Positions 25,912 through 33,727 of a stretch of DNA of 43,607 nt are shown here, piece by piece. The first letter of the stretch is position 1. Every line of letters begins with the position of its first letter. The notes under the pieces are model-generated. The model was not told where the DNA came from. It saw only the letters and a program-made list of their open reading frames with translations, and ran no database searches. The stretch spans positions 1 to 43,607 of the forward strand of contig CALGNW010000005.1 of assembly GCA_937958345.1 (NCBI GenBank), read 5' to 3'. The stretch comes from an uncultured Neomegalonema sp. (GTDB lineage: Bacteria > Pseudomonadota > Alphaproteobacteria > Rhodobacterales > Rhodobacteraceae). Both the position numbers and the translations under genes were made by a program.

Positions 25912-27288
25912 ATGAAAACCAATGCTCTGCTTTCGGACCTCGCGGCGATCACGGGTGAACAGCACGTCCACACCGGCGCGGATCTGGCCGCGCGTGACCC
26001 CGGCTTTCACCCCGGCAATCTCGGCGCGGACCTCGCGGTTTATCCTGACACAACCGAACAGGTCGCCCGGATTGTCACCCTCTGCGCGGCACATAAAATT
26101 CCCGTCGTTCCTCAGGGCGGCCTGACCGGCCTGTCGGGCGCGGCCAGTTCGGATTCGGACAGCCTGATCCTCGGCCTGCGCCGCATGACAAAGATCGAGG
26201 CGCTTGATCCCCGCGCCAATACCGCCATCGTCCAATGCGGTGCGACGCTGCAATCGGTCGAGGCGGCGGCAAACGAACACGGCCTCAGCGTCGGCATTGA
26301 TCTGGGCGCACGCGGCACGGCAACGATCGGCGGCATGATCGCCACGAATGCGGGCGGGATGGAGGCGTTCCGAAACGGGTCGATGCGCGCCCGTGTTCTC
26401 GGGATCGAGGCGGTCACCGCGACGGGCGCGGTTCTGGATGACCTGACAGAAGTTCCGAAATGCAACGAGGGCTATGACCTCAAACATCTGTTCTGCGGGG
26501 CCGAGGGAACGCTCGGCATCGTCACCCGCGCTGTCCTGCGGCTGACCCCCGCCACCACGGCAACAACGACGCTGCTGATTGGGGTCGGCGACGCCGCCGC
26601 CGCGCTTGCGATCACCCGCGCCTGCCGCGCCGTACCGGATGCAGAGGTGCTGCAAACCGAGATTATGTGGCGCAACTATGCCGTTACGGTCGCCGCCGAA
26701 ATCGGCCTGTCCCACGTCCTTGGCTTTTGCGACGCGCCCGCGTATCTGCTGATCGAACTGTCGGCGGGTGATCCTGATGCCGCCCTCGAAACCCTGTTCG
26801 GTGATCCGGCGGTCGGCGCGGCAATGATCGACGCTGTCGTTGCCAAGAACGAGAAAGAGCGCGCCGAGATTTGGCGTATCCGCGAAGAAAGCTTTATCGT
26901 CGATAACACGGTTGCCCATTGCCAATGGTATGACATCTCGGTTCCGCTGGGCCGGATTGACGACACGATCACCGCCATCGACACGCGCCTCAACGCCCTT
27001 GATCCGGATTTAGGCATCTGGGTTATGGGCCATCTCGGTGACGGCAATCTGCACTACACCATCGGCAACGGCCAACCCCAGCCGCCCGCGCGACAGGCGG
27101 AAATTGCGGATGCGGTCTATGACGGGCTGAAAAAAACCGGCGGGGCGTTCTCTGCCGAACACGGCATCGGGACGGAAAAACGCGCCAGCCTCGCCAAATA
27201 CGGCGACCCCGAAAAACTGCGCCTGATGCGGGCGATCAAACACGCCTTCGATCCGCAGGGTATTATGAATCCGGGTAAGGTGCTGTGA
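25912..27288 (+). CDS. FAD-linked 2-hydroxyacid dehydrogenase/oxidase (GlcD/DLD type)
   Basis: A 458-residue flavoenzyme with an FAD_binding_4 domain (about 35-175: VVPQGGLTGLSGAA, GIDLGARGTATIGGMIATNAGG, KCNEGYDLKHLFCGAEGTLGIVT) and a C-terminal FAD-oxidase C domain ending FSAEHGIGTEKRASL and FDPQGIMNPGKVL. The family oxidises D-lactate, glycolate or D-2-hydroxyglutarate; which substrate applies here cannot be told. No GlcE or GlcF gene adjoins it, so a single-subunit enzyme is more likely than the glycolate oxidase complex. The start at ATG 25912 gives the usual N-terminus; a frame five codons longer is possible. Confidence 0.9.
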   Translation: MKTNALLSDLAAITGEQHVHTGADLAARDPGFHPGNLGADLAVYPDTTEQVARIVTLCAAHKIPVVPQGGLTGLSGAASSDSDSLILGLRRMTKIEALDPRANTAIVQCGATLQSVEAAANEHGLSVGIDLGARGTATIGGMIATNAGGMEAFRNGSMRARVLGIEAVTATGAVLDDLTEVPKCNEGYDLKHLFCGAEGTLGIVTRAVLRLTPATTATTTLLIGVGDAAAALAITRACRAVPDAEVLQTEIMWRNYAVTVAAEIGLSHVLGFCDAPAYLLIELSAGDPDAALETLFGDPAVGAAMIDAVVAKNEKERAEIWRIREESFIVDNTVAHCQWYDISVPLGRIDDTITAIDTRLNALDPDLGIWVMGHLGDGNLHYTIGNGQPQPPARQAEIADAVYDGLKKTGGAFSAEHGIGTEKRASLAKYGDPEKLRLMRAIKHAFDPQGIMNPGKVL

Positions 27289-27293
27289 CCGGC

Positions 27294-27324
27294 GCGGCGG
27301 CAGAGACATGCCCTCTGCCGCCGC
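27294..27324. terminator. Hairpin between convergent genes
   Basis: A perfect 12-bp GC-rich stem (27294-27305 with 27313-27324, 7-nt loop) lies between the converging stops of the GlcD-like and TadE-like genes. There is no T run, so bidirectional termination is inferred from position. Confidence 0.55.
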
Positions 27325-27342
27325 ACCGGTACGCCTGAACAA

Positions 27343-28005
27343 TCATTTCAGGATGCGCGTCGTCTTGGTAGGGCGCGCCGCATAGGACGCCGCAAGCGTA
27401 TAATTCCCGAGCGCGCCGCTGTTGAAAAAGCTCTTATGCACTTTCTGAACATAGACGACGATGCCGAATGCGCCGTCCGGCAGCGCCTCGTCAAACAGGG
27501 ATGTGGGCGCGGCCACGTCAACGTCGCCATAGGGCTGCCATGTCCAATCGGTACGGTATGTGCCGCCGTCATTGGTAATTCCGGCGACCAGCACCTTCAT
27601 CTTCGGGTCGGCTCCGTCGAACGAAATCGCGGGTTCGAATGACAACGAACTCATACTGTTCATCGGCGAAGCCAGAGGATTCGTCTCAGTAACCAGAGGG
27701 TTGGTCGTCGTAATCGGAGGGTTCGTGCGCCCCGCCCCCGCCTCGCCCGCAATCATTGCGCCCAATCCGTTGCGCACGATCTGCTGGCGCTCCAGATCAA
27801 ACCGCGTTCCCGAAACGACGATTGACGCGATTGATGCGGCGGCGCGGTCAAGGTCGCGGTTCAGTCGGCTGGCGCTCGACAAATCCGTCAGACCGATGAA
27901 AACCGAAACGACCAGAGGCAGGATAATCGCGCCCTCGATGGCGGCAACGCCGCGCCGGTCACGGGTGAATTTTTTCGACAGCCCGTTGATTATTTTATTG
28001 CGCAC
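27343..28005 (-). CDS. TadE/TadG-like pseudopilin-type protein
   Basis: A 220-residue protein with a short basic N-terminus, the prepilin-like motif RRGVAAIEGAIILPLVVSVFIGLTDLSSA (about 17-45) and an extracytoplasmic C-terminal region without a clear domain (GGTYRTDWTWQPYGDVD). This is the Tad/Flp minor pseudopilin layout, processed by a prepilin peptidase and inserted in the membrane. The start is GTG 28005 with GGAGGG 9 nt upstream. It overlaps the preceding tadE-like gene by 11 nt as last gene of a three-gene unit. A Tyr/Thr-rich NPxxTxTNPL repeat (about 95-115, TNPPITTTNPLVTETNPLAS) is notable. Confidence 0.8.
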   Translation of the reverse strand: MRNKIINGLSKKFTRDRRGVAAIEGAIILPLVVSVFIGLTDLSSASRLNRDLDRAAASIASIVVSGTRFDLERQQIVRNGLGAMIAGEAGAGRTNPPITTTNPLVTETNPLASPMNSMSSLSFEPAISFDGADPKMKVLVAGITNDGGTYRTDWTWQPYGDVDVAAPTSLFDEALPDGAFGIVVYVQKVHKSFFNSGALGNYTLAASYAARPTKTTRILK

Positions 28006-28459
28006 TGGTGAACCCTCCTGCCCGTAAAATCAAATCATCACGCTCCAATCCCGGTGCAACCTTCGACACACGGTAAACCAGCGTCGCAATCGTCGCGCCG
28101 CCGCCTGTCGGCAGATTGATCGCAAAACTTCCCGGTGCAGGCGGTGGCGGCGCGCCTTGGACTGTAAGCGGCGCGACATTCACGCCCAGTCTTTCGGCAT
28201 CGCAATAGGCAAGGCCGAGGCGTGTACAGAAATTACCCTGCGTCAGGGTGGCCGCTTCACCCGACCGTATCTCTTCGGTCAACGCAGCCGATGCACCATC
28301 CAACGAGGACGCAATCATATACGTGTTGCCCAGATCAATCGCGAACAGCGACGCAAAGATCAGCGGCGGAACCAGAATGGCGAATTCAATCGCGGTCGCC
28401 CCGCTGTGCGCATGCCGGAACTGGCGGGCGCGTGAACGGCACTTGGCAAAAGGGATCAT
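27995..28459 (-). CDS. TadE-family pilus assembly pseudopilin
   Basis: A 154-residue protein with HSGATAIEFAILVPPLIFASLFAIDLGNTYM (about 18-48), the typical TadE N-terminal hydrophobic segment with the Glu at position 5 of the pseudopilin helix. The remainder contains SLDGASAALTEEIRSGEA and two Cys (NFCTRLGLAYCDAE) often found in TadE. It starts with a 4-nt overlap (ATGA) with the TadG-like gene and overlaps the next by 11 nt, so all three are one operon. Confidence 0.85.
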   Translation of the reverse strand: MIPFAKCRSRARQFRHAHSGATAIEFAILVPPLIFASLFAIDLGNTYMIASSLDGASAALTEEIRSGEAATLTQGNFCTRLGLAYCDAERLGVNVAPLTVQGAPPPPAPGSFAINLPTGGGATIATLVYRVSKVAPGLERDDLILRAGGFTSAQ

Positions 28460-29658
28460 TGCCGCCCCCTGCCGTTGCCGTTGCCGTTGCCGCCGCGATC
28501 ACGGTTATTGCCGTTGCGGTTGCGGTTGGCGTTCGGATTGCCGTTGGCATACCCTGTGATAACCCCGCGCACCGTTGTCCCATTCTCATCGCTGGTTTCG
28601 GTAATATCCGTGCTGGTATGGGTCGTTTCCCCTTGAGCGGTCGCAACAGCAACGCCCCGGGCGTTCTCGGTCACGATTTCCGCACAGGACGACGACGACC
28701 CGTCACCGACACTCGCCGAGCCGGTGGCAAGACCGGGACCATCCAGCGATGCACTGCTTGTTGCCGTTGATCCGGCCCTGTTGTCGACGGCGACTTCGCC
28801 CGACCCATCGGTGATAAAGGCCTGATACGTGCCATCAGTCGCAAAGGACAACTCACGCCCCGCCGCCGCACCGGATATATTGCCGGTCAGGCACGCGCCG
28901 GAGCCGGAACCTCCGCCCGGATTTCCGGGGTTCGCGACGGTGGTCGGCGGCGGCGCTGTCGGAATACAGACAACCGGCGCGGCTGCACCGCTGACAATCG
29001 GTTGAATAATCACACTGTCCGAGCGCGACATGCCGGTTCTGGCGAAACTCGGTTGCCCGTCATCCCCAACGATAACGCGATCCAGCAAATTGTCGTCGCG
29101 GTCAACAATCGCAATCGAGATCGTGCGCGACGAGGTCAACTGCTCCGCCGTATCACCATCCGCCGAGAACCGCGTCGCATTCGTCACAATAATCGCGTCA
29201 CCGGCACAGCCGACGACCGGATCATCGACGTTGATCGGCGCGCTTGTGATCGGGCATGTCGTTTGCGCACTGATCTGGCCCAAATCATCACCAAGCAGCC
29301 CGCCGAAGGCCAGCTTCACATTGCCCGTCCCCTGAACATCGACCTCGGCACCGCCATTCGGAATGGTAATCCGAACCGCCGTGCCCTCGTTCAGCAAGAT
29401 CGATTCAGTGATCGAGTTTTGGGCAAGCTTCCCCGCAACGGTGCGCGCCTCCTGCTGGGATTGGCTGGACGCCATCGCCACAGCCGCGCTTTCACAGCTG
29501 AAGCGGGTTATCTGCATCAACTCCGTTTTCGCGCTGGATATCCGCGACAGATCAATCGCTGCCCCTGCGCCGACGACCATGACCGACAGGATAGACGCGC
29601 CGAGAATAGCCATCGAGCCGCTTTCATTCCGGCAAAAGCGAGCGATTGTTTTGTTCAT
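28456..29658 (-). CDS. TadG-like pilus assembly protein with low-complexity tail
   Basis: A 400-residue protein with the PF13400-like N-terminal helix RNESGSMAILGASILSVMVVGAGAAIDLSRI (about 10-40). A long extracytoplasmic region follows, with Cys residues and a Gly/Ser/Pro linker around PPPTTVANPGNPGGGSGSG, and the C-terminus is Asn/Gly/Arg-rich (NPNANRNRNGNNRDRGGNGNGNG), encoded by a short-repeat tract. The start at 29658 (MNKTIARFCR) was chosen for the typical TadG N-terminus; the frame extends 38 codons further without pilin character. No vWA domain is evident, so it is a shorter variant of TadG. The rest of the Tad secretion machine is not in this window. Confidence 0.8.
   Translation of the reverse strand: MNKTIARFCRNESGSMAILGASILSVMVVGAGAAIDLSRISSAKTELMQITRFSCESAAVAMASSQSQQEARTVAGKLAQNSITESILLNEGTAVRITIPNGGAEVDVQGTGNVKLAFGGLLGDDLGQISAQTTCPITSAPINVDDPVVGCAGDAIIVTNATRFSADGDTAEQLTSSRTISIAIVDRDDNLLDRVIVGDDGQPSFARTGMSRSDSVIIQPIVSGAAAPVVCIPTAPPPTTVANPGNPGGGSGSGACLTGNISGAAAGRELSFATDGTYQAFITDGSGEVAVDNRAGSTATSSASLDGPGLATGSASVGDGSSSSCAEIVTENARGVAVATAQGETTHTSTDITETSDENGTTVRGVITGYANGNPNANRNRNGNNRDRGGNGNGNGRGRQ
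28471..28547. repeat. Degenerate CCGTTG/GCGGTT microsatellite-like tract
   Basis: Three successive GCCGTT units at 28471-28488 and related GCGGTT/GCCGTT words up to 28547 encode the Asn/Gly/Arg-rich tail of the TadG-like protein. The array is imperfect. Slippage could change tail length. Confidence 0.6.
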
Positions 29659-29903
29659 TGGGATACCTGAATTTGATGTACAACCAAAACCTAGCGGAAT
29701 CCCCCTGCCACAAAGTTTACGAACCGCGTAAAAATGCGAGTTTTTCTTCGTATCACGGCAATGTGAGCGCATTTGTTCAGAAACGTCCCTCTTCGGACGA
29801 ACCGAAAGAAAGTAACGGGGCGTTTCCGCATTGATTAATGTAACTAATTATCGCCGCGTTTGATTTCTATACAACTCGCGCAAACAGAGACCGTGATTCC
29901 GAA

Positions 29904-30323
29904 TTACGCAACCCGCGCATTGATCTCGATCAGGTTGCCTTCCGGGTCCTCGACATAGATATGCCGCATGCCCGGTATCGCGAAGGTTCCGGCATCGGAA
30001 TACCGGATACCCGCCGCGGTCAGCCGCGCCATCACGGCGTCCAGATCATCAACCTCGAACGCGACATGCCCGCCGACCGACGGGTTATGGCTCAGATTGT
30101 TCTTGCGGGCGAAGTCGTCATCGGGGGCAATCAGGTGCAGTCCGCTATGACTGTCGCGCCCGTCCGCAAACAGCGCCAGCCTGTCGGGATCGCCGGGGAT
30201 ATAGCCGCGCGCCTGCGGAAACTCCCACGCCTTTTCCTCCATGCCCATGATCGCGGCATAGAACGCCGCCGTCTTGCGGACATCGCGCGCCTGCAAGTTC
30301 ACATGGTGAATAGACCACGCCAT
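29904..30323 (-). CDS. VOC (glyoxalase/bleomycin resistance) family protein
   Basis: A 139-residue one-and-a-half-module VOC protein: IHHVNLQARDVRKTAAFYAAIMGM at the start (metal His), GGHVAFEVDDLDAVMARLTAAGI in the middle and HIYVEDPEGNLIEINARVA at the end (metal Glu), so the metal-binding residues are retained. The function is open: lyase, dioxygenase or resistance. Its ATG overlaps the HIT stop by 1 nt (TGATG), making it the last gene of the nitrile hydratase operon. Confidence 0.88.
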   Translation of the reverse strand: MAWSIHHVNLQARDVRKTAAFYAAIMGMEEKAWEFPQARGYIPGDPDRLALFADGRDSHSGLHLIAPDDDFARKNNLSHNPSVGGHVAFEVDDLDAVMARLTAAGIRYSDAGTFAIPGMRHIYVEDPEGNLIEINARVA

Positions 30324-30703
30324 CAGGTTTCGGCCCGCTGCACCATGCGCCCGATCCGCCGCCCGCCGAGAATATGCACATGCAGGTGCGGCACTTCCTG
30401 TACGCCATCCTCGCCCGCATTGGCGATCATGCGAAATCCGTTGCCTCCTGCAACGGGCGCAACGCCCTCGGCCCGCGCGACCTTGCCGATGGCCCGCACA
30501 TAGGCGGCCAGCTCGGCATCCGACGCGTTCTCGGCGAAATCATCAAAGGACACATACGGCCCCTTCGGGATCACCAGCACATGAGTCGGCGCCTGAGGCT
30601 GAATGTCCCGAAAGGCCAGAACGTGATCGTCCTCGTACACGGTATCGTTCGGGATTTCGCCGCGCAGGATCTTTGCAAAGATATTCTGGTCGTCATAGCT
30701 CAC
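30323..30703 (-). CDS. HIT-family nucleotide hydrolase
   Basis: A 126-residue protein with NIFAKILRGEIPNDTVYEDDHVLAFRDIQPQAPTHVLVIPK at the start and HLHVHILGGRRIG at the end, the HxHxH motif with catalytic His of the HINT branch (AMP-lysine/phosphoramidate hydrolases). The start is a GTG at 30703 that overlaps the accessory gene stop (GTGA). A longer frame upstream is without HIT features and overlaps the nitrile hydratase accessory gene. It lies in the middle of the nitrile hydratase operon, so it is cotranscribed, though no functional tie is established. Confidence 0.9.
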   Translation of the reverse strand: MSYDDQNIFAKILRGEIPNDTVYEDDHVLAFRDIQPQAPTHVLVIPKGPYVSFDDFAENASDAELAAYVRAIGKVARAEGVAPVAGGNGFRMIANAGEDGVQEVPHLHVHILGGRRIGRMVQRAET

Positions 30704-31044
30704 GTCGCATTCTCCAATTCCACCGGCGCGCCGTGGGGCGTCGCCTCGTATGCCCGCGCCCACGCATCGCGCCGCGCCTCGATCTCGGCTCCCGGCAGCG
30801 CACCGCGATCGAGCAGGCGTTCCAGCGCCGACAGCACCGCGCGGTAATATCCCTCGGTCGTGTCCTCGTGTTCGCGCACGGCAACGCCCAGCGCCTCGGC
30901 CCAATCGCCTGCCGAAAACACGTCGGCCCGCACGAGGCAATCCGCCATCGCGAGCGCCTGCGCCTGCCACGCCTCGTCAAAGACGGCATCGCCGTCGCGC
31001 CGCACGAGCGGGCCAAGCGGCCCGGACATGTCAGGCGGCGGCAA
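30700..31044 (-). CDS. Nitrile hydratase accessory protein
   Basis: A 114-residue protein with PVFDEAWQAQALAMADCLVRAD-like beginning, GDWAEALG and EGYYRAVLSALERLL, which resemble the N-terminal region of nitrile hydratase beta chains and the activator or cobalt-chaperone type proteins (P14K/NhlE) that mature Co-type enzymes. It overlaps the beta-subunit gene end by 14 nt if the TTG at 31044 is used; GGGAGAG lies about 6 nt upstream of it. An ATG at 31029 without a ribosome site is the alternative. Role as metallochaperone is inferred from context and family. Confidence 0.85.
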   Translation of the reverse strand: MPPPDMSGPLGPLVRRDGDAVFDEAWQAQALAMADCLVRADVFSAGDWAEALGVAVREHEDTTEGYYRAVLSALERLLDRGALPGAEIEARRDAWARAYEATPHGAPVELENAT

Positions 31045-31684
31045 GGTAACTCTCCCACAGATCGAGGTAGATCACATCGTCATTGGTGACTTCGGGGAAC
31101 AGGTCCGCCGCCCGAAACGCCACCGTATAAAGGTGCTGCGCAATATCCTCGCCCCGCGCCTCGGCATCGGGCAAAGGGTGCGCGCCGTGATGCGCATGGA
31201 TCACCCCGACCGCATTACGGGCATAGGCAGGCAGGCGCGTATGCCCGCTATGCCCCTGTGCCGCCGTGCGCACCGAACCGCCCACGGCAAACGCCGCCTT
31301 CACATCCGTCTTGCGCTCGAAATTCGGCGGAAAGAACACCATCTCCCGCACATCTTCGCGGGTCAGTGCTTTAACATCCGCAGGCGCGGGGCCGGGGGCC
31401 TTGTGTCCGGTCACCTCGGCCAACTCCAGCACACCGTTATCAATCGCCATCGCCACCGAAGTCTGGAGCCACGAATCAAAGTAAGGCCGCGTCAGATAAT
31501 CCACCGGGTCAATCAGCTCGCGCACATGACGGAACCAGTCAATCGGGTTGGGCCGCTCGGCGCGCAGCGAGACGCTCAGCCCATAGGCCCGTGCATCATG
31601 CTCGCCGTGATAGGGGTCGTCCTCATGGGCGCGGTCAATCCGGCCAAAGCCCTCTTTGCCGCCGAGGTCATGCACACCATCCAT
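31031..31684 (-). CDS. nthB: Nitrile hydratase beta subunit
   Basis: A 217-residue protein beginning MDGVHDLGG and containing SVSLRAERPNPIDWFRHVRELIDP, YFDSWLQTSVAMAIDNGVLEL, and a C-terminal SH3-like part with TRLPAYARNAVGVIHAHHGAHPLPD, all standard beta-chain features. It forms the heterodimer (or tetramer) with the alpha chain that hydrates nitriles to amides. The alpha stop and beta start overlap by 1 nt (TAATG). Confidence 0.95.
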   Translation of the reverse strand: MDGVHDLGGKEGFGRIDRAHEDDPYHGEHDARAYGLSVSLRAERPNPIDWFRHVRELIDPVDYLTRPYFDSWLQTSVAMAIDNGVLELAEVTGHKAPGPAPADVKALTREDVREMVFFPPNFERKTDVKAAFAVGGSVRTAAQGHSGHTRLPAYARNAVGVIHAHHGAHPLPDAEARGEDIAQHLYTVAFRAADLFPEVTNDDVIYLDLWESYLAAA

Positions 31685-32325
31685 TATGCAATCCCCTTCG
31701 ACAGATCACGGTCGGTTCCGATCATCGCGTTACGCGTCACCAGCCTGGCCAGCGCCTCCTGATCCCACCCGTCTGTTCCGGCGGGACGCTGGGGCAGCAC
31801 CATGTAGCGCAGCTCGGCGGTCGAATCCCAAACCTTCACCGCCACATCATCGCCCAGCGCAACATCAAACTCCGCCAGCACCCCGCGCGGATCACGCACG
31901 GCACGGGCGCGGTATTCGGCGGCCTTATACCACGCCGGCGCCATCCCCAGAATCCCGAACGGATAGCAAGAGCACAGCGTACACACGACGAGGTTATGCA
32001 CCCCGTCGGTATTCTCGACCGCCTGCAAATGCCCCGTCGCCTGCCCCTGCACACCCAGTTCGGTGACGGCGGCGGCGGCATCGCTCAGCAACAGCGCCTT
32101 GAAATCCGCATCCAGCCAAGCCCGCGCCACCACCTGCGCCCCGCGCTTGGGACCGATTTCCTCGGTATAGGCTTCGATCCACGCATCCACCGCTTCGGGA
32201 TCAACCAGACCCTTTTCGACCAGCAGGCTCTCAATCGCCTTGACCCGCAGCGCCGGTTCGGGCGGCAAATGGCTGTGCAGATGGCGATGAATGTCGGTGA
32301 TTTTCTTCGGATCGAATGATGGCAT
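31684..32325 (-). CDS. nthA: Nitrile hydratase alpha subunit, cobalt type
   Basis: A 213-residue alpha chain. The metal motif VCTLCSC (C115-T-L-C118-S-C120) is the cobalt version; the iron form has CSLCSC. The two outer cysteines are post-translationally oxidised in characterised enzymes. A clear GGAGAG ribosome site lies 7 nt upstream. An ATGACA-16 nt-TACGCT promoter-like pair at about 32353-32380 precedes it on the minus strand. It catalyses hydration of nitriles to amides with the beta subunit. Confidence 0.96.
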   Translation of the reverse strand: MPSFDPKKITDIHRHLHSHLPPEPALRVKAIESLLVEKGLVDPEAVDAWIEAYTEEIGPKRGAQVVARAWLDADFKALLLSDAAAAVTELGVQGQATGHLQAVENTDGVHNLVVCTLCSCYPFGILGMAPAWYKAAEYRARAVRDPRGVLAEFDVALGDDVAVKVWDSTAELRYMVLPQRPAGTDGWDQEALARLVTRNAMIGTDRDLSKGIA

Positions 32326-32375
32326 GGCAACGCTCTCCGTGATTCACGTCAGAGCGTAGCAAGCCTTTGGCACTT

Positions 32376-32399
32376 GTCATACCCCGCGTCATACCCCGC
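32376..32399. repeat. Tandem 12-bp duplication in the nitrile hydratase upstream region
   Basis: GTCATACCCCGC occurs twice in immediate succession between the HxlR stop and the nitrile hydratase start, adjacent to a promoter-like element. It is a candidate pair of operator half-sites or a slippage product. Confidence 0.7.
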
Positions 32400-32410
32400 T
32401 GAAAGTCACC

Positions 32411-32779
32411 TCATTGACGTTTCAGCGCGTCCTCAATGCCCCACCTGTGCAGCGCTTCGACGATCGGAGAGAGACGGTGACCTTTCTCGGTCAAACTGTA
32501 CTCGACCTTTGGCGGCACGACCGGAAAGACCTTTCGGTCAACGATGCCGTCCCCCTCCAGCTCGCGCAGTTGTTTGGTCAGGCTGCGCTGCGTGACATCG
32601 CCGATCCGGCGCTTCAGTTCTGAAAAACGCAACGTACCGTCCAGCAGGTGATAGATCACGAGGCCCTTCCACTTGCCGGAAATCTGTTCCAGTGCCGCCT
32701 CGACAGGACAGCCATCGCTGCAATCATAGCTCTCGAATCTTTGCGGTTTCGGCCCGGCCAGCGGCCTCACGGTATCCAT
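32411..32779 (-). CDS. HxlR-family transcriptional regulator
   Basis: A 122-residue winged-helix regulator. The HxlR core starts with the Cys-containing SYDCSDGCPVEAALEQISGKWKGLVIYHLLDG, then RFSELKRRIGDVTQRSLTKQLRELEGDGIVDRKV and YSLTEKGHRLSPIVEALHRWG. Cys in the GCPVEAAL motif is where redox-sensing members react. It is 85 nt upstream of the nitrile hydratase genes on the same strand. The ATG at 32779 lies within a 64-bp repeat that reappears at 33924, and just upstream of its operator-like CACAATTTGTG. Confidence 0.92.
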   Translation of the reverse strand: MDTVRPLAGPKPQRFESYDCSDGCPVEAALEQISGKWKGLVIYHLLDGTLRFSELKRRIGDVTQRSLTKQLRELEGDGIVDRKVFPVVPPKVEYSLTEKGHRLSPIVEALHRWGIEDALKRQ

Positions 32780-32806
32780 TATGTACCTATAGTCACAATT
32801 TGTGCG
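32743..32806. repeat. Direct repeat copy A (HxlR start plus operator)
   Basis: 64 bp that match 33924-33987 at 62 positions (differences: C/T in the HxlR N-terminal codons and A/C near the operator). It covers codons 1-12 of the HxlR gene and its upstream control region, ending GTGCG. It bounds a 1,117-bp inserted segment. Confidence 0.9.
32794..32804. promoter_or_regulatory. HxlR operator candidate CACAATTTGTG (copy A)
   Basis: An 11-bp inverted repeat CACAA-T-TTGTG lying 15 nt upstream of the HxlR start and also present in the second repeat at 33975-33985. Position suits autoregulation by the HxlR protein. Confidence 0.5.
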
Positions 32807-32845
32807 ATGTTATACTTTCCGCACCCAGAGCGTTGAGTAGCTGTT

Positions 32846-33550
32846 ATGGGTAGGAATGCAAAGTTCTACACGATCAAAAGTCTTTCATGTTCGTTTGACA
32901 TTATGAGATTTTATCTGGTTTATCGCGGCCCGCTTTCGTCAACCCAAGGAAGGCGGGGTAAGCGCAAATGCGAGCGTATCGCAATAAGGCAACAGATCGC
33001 CCCACAAATGGAACGTCTGTGGGCGACGAACGAGAGCCTTATCAAACTTCAATACGATGCGCGCGTGCCCAGTCCTGAAAAGGCAGGCGGGTTCTTGGGT
33101 AGTACAAACAGCCCGTTTGATGGCCGTCGTGACGCACCGCCCAGCCACCCACCGCAAGATGGCTTTATCGACCTAACCGATCCAATCCAGAAAAAAGGAA
33201 AACTTTTTAAGCCTCTAGTTCGCGAGTCTCTCGATTTAACCTGCACTTTGAACATTCTGTTCTTGAGGCAAGAGCAGCCCGGTTCTTTGCTAAAGCAGGG
33301 CGGCGACATCGATAACAGGATCAAGACATTCATTGACGCGCTGGAGATGCCATCAGACGAATTGGAGGGCGACGAGAAAGATGGGATCAACTACCCGCTT
33401 TTGGAAAACGACACGTTGGTTCGCGGCATTGAAATTGATACTGAGCGCCTTCTCCTGCCAGAGGAAGATTTTCCAAACCAAGTGCATTTGGTTGTCGAAG
33501 TAGTGGTGCATGTGGAGCGGGTAGGTGAGTGGAATATCGCGCTCTTATGA
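32846..33550 (+). CDS. Putative RusA-like nuclease domain protein (island gene)
   Basis: I do not recognise a named family with certainty. The 234-residue protein has GGDIDNRIKTFIDALEMP (about 152-169) followed by ENDTLVRGIEIDTERLL, an arrangement resembling the DxDN-x2-K-x3-DAL and later DD-V motif of RusA-type Holliday-junction nucleases, with Asp/Lys residues in the expected places. The N-terminal part (MRFYLVYRGPLSS) is basic. Start is uncertain: the ATG at 32846 or at 32903 (MRFYL), neither with a clear ribosome site. Its codon use is less GC-rich than the neighbours. It lies between two HxlR-region repeats and converges with the small ORF at 33712 leaving a 3-nt gap. Confidence 0.5.
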   Translation: MGRNAKFYTIKSLSCSFDIMRFYLVYRGPLSSTQGRRGKRKCERIAIRQQIAPQMERLWATNESLIKLQYDARVPSPEKAGGFLGSTNSPFDGRRDAPPSHPPQDGFIDLTDPIQKKGKLFKPLVRESLDLTCTLNILFLRQEQPGSLLKQGGDIDNRIKTFIDALEMPSDELEGDEKDGINYPLLENDTLVRGIEIDTERLLLPEEDFPNQVHLVVEVVVHVERVGEWNIALL

Positions 33551-33553
33551 GCG

Positions 33554-33712
33554 TCAGTCTTTTTGAGCGGGCGATGCGATCTTATCCAGCGCCCGCTCAA
33601 ACTTCTCATCAGCCTCTGTGGGGTTTAGTTCGCCATCGGCTTCGAGGCTTTCGAAGGCCTTCAGGAACCGCGTCGACTGCTCTTGCGTTTCTTCGCTCTT
33701 TTTTTTCGGCAT
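33554..33712 (-). CDS. Small conserved-looking ORF, 52 codons
   Basis: Encodes a 52-residue hydrophilic protein starting MPKKKSEETQEQSTRFLKAF and ending FERALDKIASPAQKD. The composition, acidic-basic alternation and FERALDKI end resemble the short helper proteins often seen near RusA-like genes, but I cannot name the family. The 12-bp inverted repeat 33562-33573/33590-33601 lies inside its 3' end. It starts 15 nt after the stop codon of the transposase remnant on the same strand and converges with the RusA-like gene. No strong ribosome site is seen, so expression is uncertain. Confidence 0.55.
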   Translation of the reverse strand: MPKKKSEETQEQSTRFLKAFESLEADGELNPTEADEKFERALDKIASPAQKD

Positions 33713-33727
33713 CAGTTCGCCCGTGAA

